Shown here piece after piece: positions 61,190-64,000 of a stretch of 64,000 nucleotides of DNA. This stretch comes from an uncultured Eubacteriales bacterium (GTDB lineage Bacteria; Bacillota; Clostridia; Oscillospirales; Acutalibacteraceae), in assembly GCA_900315605.1 (NCBI GenBank), contig OMZU01000013.1, forward strand, positions 1 to 64,000, written 5' to 3'. The notes beneath the pieces are model-generated. The model saw only the letters and a program-made list of their open reading frames with translations. It made no database searches and was not told the DNA's origin. The position numbers were made by a program, and so were the translations under genes. Position 1 is the stretch's first letter. Each line of letters opens with the position of its first letter.

Positions 61190-62384
61190 CAAGCCGAGGG
61201 TCTACTCGGTTTCTCAGGTCAATTATTATATCAAGTCGCTGCTCGACAACGACCCTCACCTCAGCACGATCTTTATGACGGGCGAGATCTCAAACCTAAA
61301 GGATCACTACAGCAGCGGCCATATATATCTTTCGCTCAAGGACGGACGTTCGGTGATAAACGCCGTTATGTTTGCCGGCAACGCCCGTGGTCTGCGCTTT
61401 CGCCCAACAAACGGAATGAAGGTCATCTGCCGAGGTCATGTCGGCGTTTACGAGCCCTCGGGACAGTATCAGCTCTATATCGAAGCCATGCAGCCCGACG
61501 GCGTGGGCGAGCTTGCGATCGCATTTGAGCAGCTCAAAAACGCGCTTGCCGCCAAGGGTCTGTTTGAGCAGAGCCACAAAAAACCGCTCCCCAAATTCCC
61601 CAAAACCGTCGGCGTGATAACCTCGCCCACCGGTGCGGCGGTTCAGGATATCAGGAACATTTTGTTCCGCAGATTCCCGGGAGTAAATATACTGATGTGC
61701 CCGGTGCTTGTTCAGGGCGACGGCGCACCGGCTCAGCTTGTCCGTGCGGTAAAGCGGCTCGGAGCCTACAGGCTCTGCGACGTAATCATAATCGGCAGGG
61801 GCGGCGGCTCGGCAGAGGACTTGTGGGCGTTCAACAGCGAGGAGCTTGCCTATGCGATCTATGAGTGTCCGATCCCGGTGATCTCGGCTGTTGGTCACGA
61901 GACCGACTTTACGATCTGCGATTTTGTCGCCGATTTGCGCGCACCCACCCCGTCGGCTGCGGCGGAGCTTGCCGTGCCCGACAAAGCCAAGCTCAGGGCT
62001 TATTATGAATCTCAGCTCCGCTATGTGCGCTATGCAATGGATTCAAGGCTCAGGCGAGCGGCAAATCTTGATCTTAATTTAAGGCGAAGGCTTCACGCTG
62101 CGTCTCCGCAGGCAAGAATAGCCCGTTATACCGACCGCTACGCGACCTGCACCGCGGTCATGGACAAGCTTTTGTCACAGAATGTCTCCTCAAAAGAGGG
62201 CGCGCTAAAGGCTATGGCGGCAAAGCTTGATGGTCTGAGTCCGTTTGCGGTGCTTTCAAGGGGCTATTCGATCGCCGAAAAGGACGGAGAAATAATCAGC
62301 TCAAAAACTCAGCTAAAGCCCGGCGACGACTTTACGCTCCGACTTTCGGACGGAACGGTAAAGGCGACCGCAGCAGGAGAATAG
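61170..62384 (+). CDS. xseA: Exodeoxyribonuclease VII large subunit
   Basis: The 404-aa subunit has an N-terminal OB fold (STIFMTGEISNLKDHYSSGH), the core VGVITSPTGAAVQDI and the catalytic region IIIGRGGGSAEDLWAFNSEE. XseA needs several copies of the small subunit XseB, usually encoded directly downstream; no such gene is present here before dnaE. Confidence 0.95.
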   Translation: MYTPSFNKPRVYSVSQVNYYIKSLLDNDPHLSTIFMTGEISNLKDHYSSGHIYLSLKDGRSVINAVMFAGNARGLRFRPTNGMKVICRGHVGVYEPSGQYQLYIEAMQPDGVGELAIAFEQLKNALAAKGLFEQSHKKPLPKFPKTVGVITSPTGAAVQDIRNILFRRFPGVNILMCPVLVQGDGAPAQLVRAVKRLGAYRLCDVIIIGRGGGSAEDLWAFNSEELAYAIYECPIPVISAVGHETDFTICDFVADLRAPTPSAAAELAVPDKAKLRAYYESQLRYVRYAMDSRLRRAANLDLNLRRRLHAASPQARIARYTDRYATCTAVMDKLLSQNVSSKEGALKAMAAKLDGLSPFAVLSRGYSIAEKDGEIISSKTQLKPGDDFTLRLSDGTVKATAAGE

Positions 62385-62419
62385 CGTGATAAATCATACT
62401 ATTCTAATTTATATTGCCC

Positions 62420-62525
62420 GCTCAGTTTGCCGCAAAGCGGCAACGAGCGATGGCTAAATCGCCATTTACGCCTTATCAGCCCACGGTAAGGTTGTAGGGG
62501 ATTTTGAAAAATTATGTGTGGGCTG
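62420..62525 (+). promoter_or_regulatory. Structured leader between xseA and dnaE
   Basis: A strong hairpin TTGCCGC-AAA-GCGGCAA (62427-62443) is extended by outer GCTC/GAGC pairs. Further on CAGCCCAC (62477-62484) pairs perfectly with GTGGGCTG (62518-62525), ending one base before the AAAGG that could serve as SD. No T run follows either stem. It may be a processing site or a translation-control structure; alternatively it is repeat debris. Confidence 0.4.
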
Positions 62526-62544
62526 AAAGGCTATGGCAATCAAT

Positions 62545-64000
62545 ATGTCTTTTACACATTTACACGTTCATACAGAATACAGCTTGCTTGACGGTGCGTG
62601 CAGGATCTCAAAAATAGCTGCAGCCGCCGCGCAAAAGGGAATGAACTCCCTTGCTATCACCGACCACGGCGTTATGTACGGCGTGGTTGATTTTTACCGC
62701 GCCTGCAAAAAAGAGGGCATAAAGCCGATCATAGGCTGCGAGGTCTATGTTGCGCCCGGCTCGCGCTTTGACAAAACGACCGGCTATGAGCGTTACTATC
62801 ACATGGTTCTGCTCTGCGAGAACAACACCGGCTACCAAAACCTGATAAAGCTGGTCTCAAAGGGCTTTACCGAGGGCTTTTACTCAAAGCCCAGGATCGA
62901 CGACGAGCTTTTGGAGCAGTACCACGAGGGCTTGATCTGCCTTTCCGCCTGCCTTGCCGGAGAGATCCCCCAGCTGCTTTTGAACCGCGACTATCCCGGC
63001 GCAAAGAAAAGGGCGGAGTATTACCGCGACCTGTTCGGCAAAGAAAGCTTTTTTATTGAGCTTCAGGATCACGGGATCGCCGAGCAAAAGCGGATCATTC
63101 CCGACCTTGTCAGGCTCTCGCAGGAGATCGGCGTTGATCTTGTCGCCACCAACGACTGCCACTACATCGAAAGGGACGACAGCTCCACCCACGGTATCCT
63201 GCTTTGTATCCAGACCAACTCAACGGTCGAGGACGAAAACCGAATGGAGTTTCAGACCGACGAGTTTTATCTGAAAACCGAGGACGAAATGCGCGCGCTT
63301 TTCAGAGCATATCCACAGGCGATCGACAACACCGCAAAAATCGCCGAAAGGTGCTCGGTGGAATTTGAGTTCGGCGTTCGCAAGCTTCCGCGCTTTGAGG
63401 TTCCCGACAACCGCGACCACGCGGAATTTTTCAGAGAAAACTGCTACAAGGGGCTTTACCGCCGCTACGGAGAAAATCCACCTCAAAGCCTGACCGACCG
63501 GCTTGAATACGAGCTTGAAACGATCACAAAAATGGGCTTTGTGGACTACTATCTGATCGTAAACGACTTTGTTCAGTACGCAAAAGCCAACGATATCCCG
63601 GTGGGACCCGGCAGAGGCTCGGGCGCAGGCTCGCTGTGCGCCTACTGCATCGGCATCACGGATATCGACCCGATAAAATACAACCTGCTTTTTGAACGCT
63701 TTCTCAATCCGGAGCGCGTAAGTATGCCGGATTTTGATATAGATTTTTGCAAAAAACGCCGCGGCGAGGTCATCGACTATGTTGTGCGCAAGTACGGCGA
63801 GGACAGGGTCGCGCAGATAATTTCCTTTGGCACAATGGCTGCCCGGGGCGCGATCCGCGACGTCGGCAGGGCGTTGGCGATCCCCTACGCTCAGGTTGAC
63901 GTGATCGCAAAGCTCGTTCCCATGGAGCTGAATATGACCATCACAAAGGCACTCGAAATCAGCTCCGAGCTCAAAAAGCGTTACTCAGACGACGAAACCA
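62545..64000 (+). CDS. dnaE: DNA polymerase III alpha subunit, DnaE (5' part)
   Basis: The first 485 codons are in the window; the gene runs past its end. The N-terminal PHP domain starts MSFTHLHVHTEYSLLDG. The polymerase palm follows, with PVGPGRGSGAGSLCAYCIGI and catalytic aspartates D398 and D400 in MPDFDIDF. This is DnaE rather than PolC, since no exonuclease insertion splits the PHP region. ATG 62545 gives the family N-terminus; ATG 62533 in the same frame is possible, and neither has ideal SD spacing. Confidence 0.93.
   Translation, partial: MSFTHLHVHTEYSLLDGACRISKIAAAAAQKGMNSLAITDHGVMYGVVDFYRACKKEGIKPIIGCEVYVAPGSRFDKTTGYERYYHMVLLCENNTGYQNLIKLVSKGFTEGFYSKPRIDDELLEQYHEGLICLSACLAGEIPQLLLNRDYPGAKKRAEYYRDLFGKESFFIELQDHGIAEQKRIIPDLVRLSQEIGVDLVATNDCHYIERDDSSTHGILLCIQTNSTVEDENRMEFQTDEFYLKTEDEMRALFRAYPQAIDNTAKIAERCSVEFEFGVRKLPRFEVPDNRDHAEFFRENCYKGLYRRYGENPPQSLTDRLEYELETITKMGFVDYYLIVNDFVQYAKANDIPVGPGRGSGAGSLCAYCIGITDIDPIKYNLLFERFLNPERVSMPDFDIDFCKKRRGEVIDYVVRKYGEDRVAQIISFGTMAARGAIRDVGRALAIPYAQVDVIAKLVPMELNMTITKALEISSELKKRYSDDET

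Overview
The window reads as chromosome of a spore-forming, low-to-mid GC Firmicute of the class Clostridia, most like a gut Ruminococcaceae/Oscillospirales member. Evidence: a complete spoIIIA operon (AA to AH), spoIIQ and spoVAD; an IspH-ribosomal protein S1 fusion; ribosomal L27 with a cleavable N-terminal extension next to its protease Prp; a leucine T-box before leuA; secreted starch-degrading lipoproteins with a maltodextrin ABC importer; and sigma-A promoters with consensus-like boxes and 17-nt spacers. Species cannot be named from sequence alone.

Layout. 1-1990: the 3' end of a group II intron, a decayed AbiEii-like toxin remnant and an A+T-rich AAA ATPase gene behind a promoter with a tandem operator-like repeat. 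2030-6821: spoVAD, a gene fragment, then csoR-copA, where copA carries a C-terminal CopZ-like domain with its own ribosome-binding site and start. 7389-10212: an AmyE-like alpha-amylase lipoprotein and an SseB-like protein. 10508-15295: T-box-controlled leuA, an orphan QueC-like PP-loop protein and murE. 15758-23586: a tannase-like hydrolase lipoprotein, malEFG and a second GH13 lipoprotein. 23773-25068: a small A+T-rich accessory patch with an HNH-like protein between gene remnants. 25352-33434: spoIIQ, a GPH symporter, a DUF218 lipoprotein, an MBL/DUF3006 pair, licD plus flippase, and ung. 33590-40931: two M16 proteins, lgt overlapping folD, then rplU-prp-rpmA, obgE and mini-RNase III. 41398-51499: hisF/hisH, an RpiR regulator, an HI0933-type flavoprotein, cmk-plsC-ispH/S1, an HD hydrolase and ligA. 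51659-57604: a secreted glycine-rich protein and spoIIIA. 58073-64000: an AbrB-like regulator with a membrane-tailed glycosyltransferase, nusB, a TsaD-like protein, xseA and the 5' part of dnaE.

The most unusual feature is the intergenic DNA. At least five families of short repeats are scattered through it. The main one is a palindromic unit (here 'unit A', CGGTCGGG...CCCGACTG) flanked on one fixed side by one of four kinds of short tandem repeat. Paired inverted copies enclose either a second palindromic unit ('unit B', GTAGGG...CCCTAC) or a terminator, forming composite elements of 200-310 bp that are common between convergent genes. Two further families look like MITEs.

Functionally the genes fall into sporulation (mother cell-forespore channel SpoIIIA-SpoIIQ, DPA uptake SpoVAD), starch use (two surface amylases feeding MalEFG, with no ATPase gene here), copper export, leucine synthesis, and core replication, translation and envelope maintenance. 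No tRNA, rRNA or CRISPR array was recognised.
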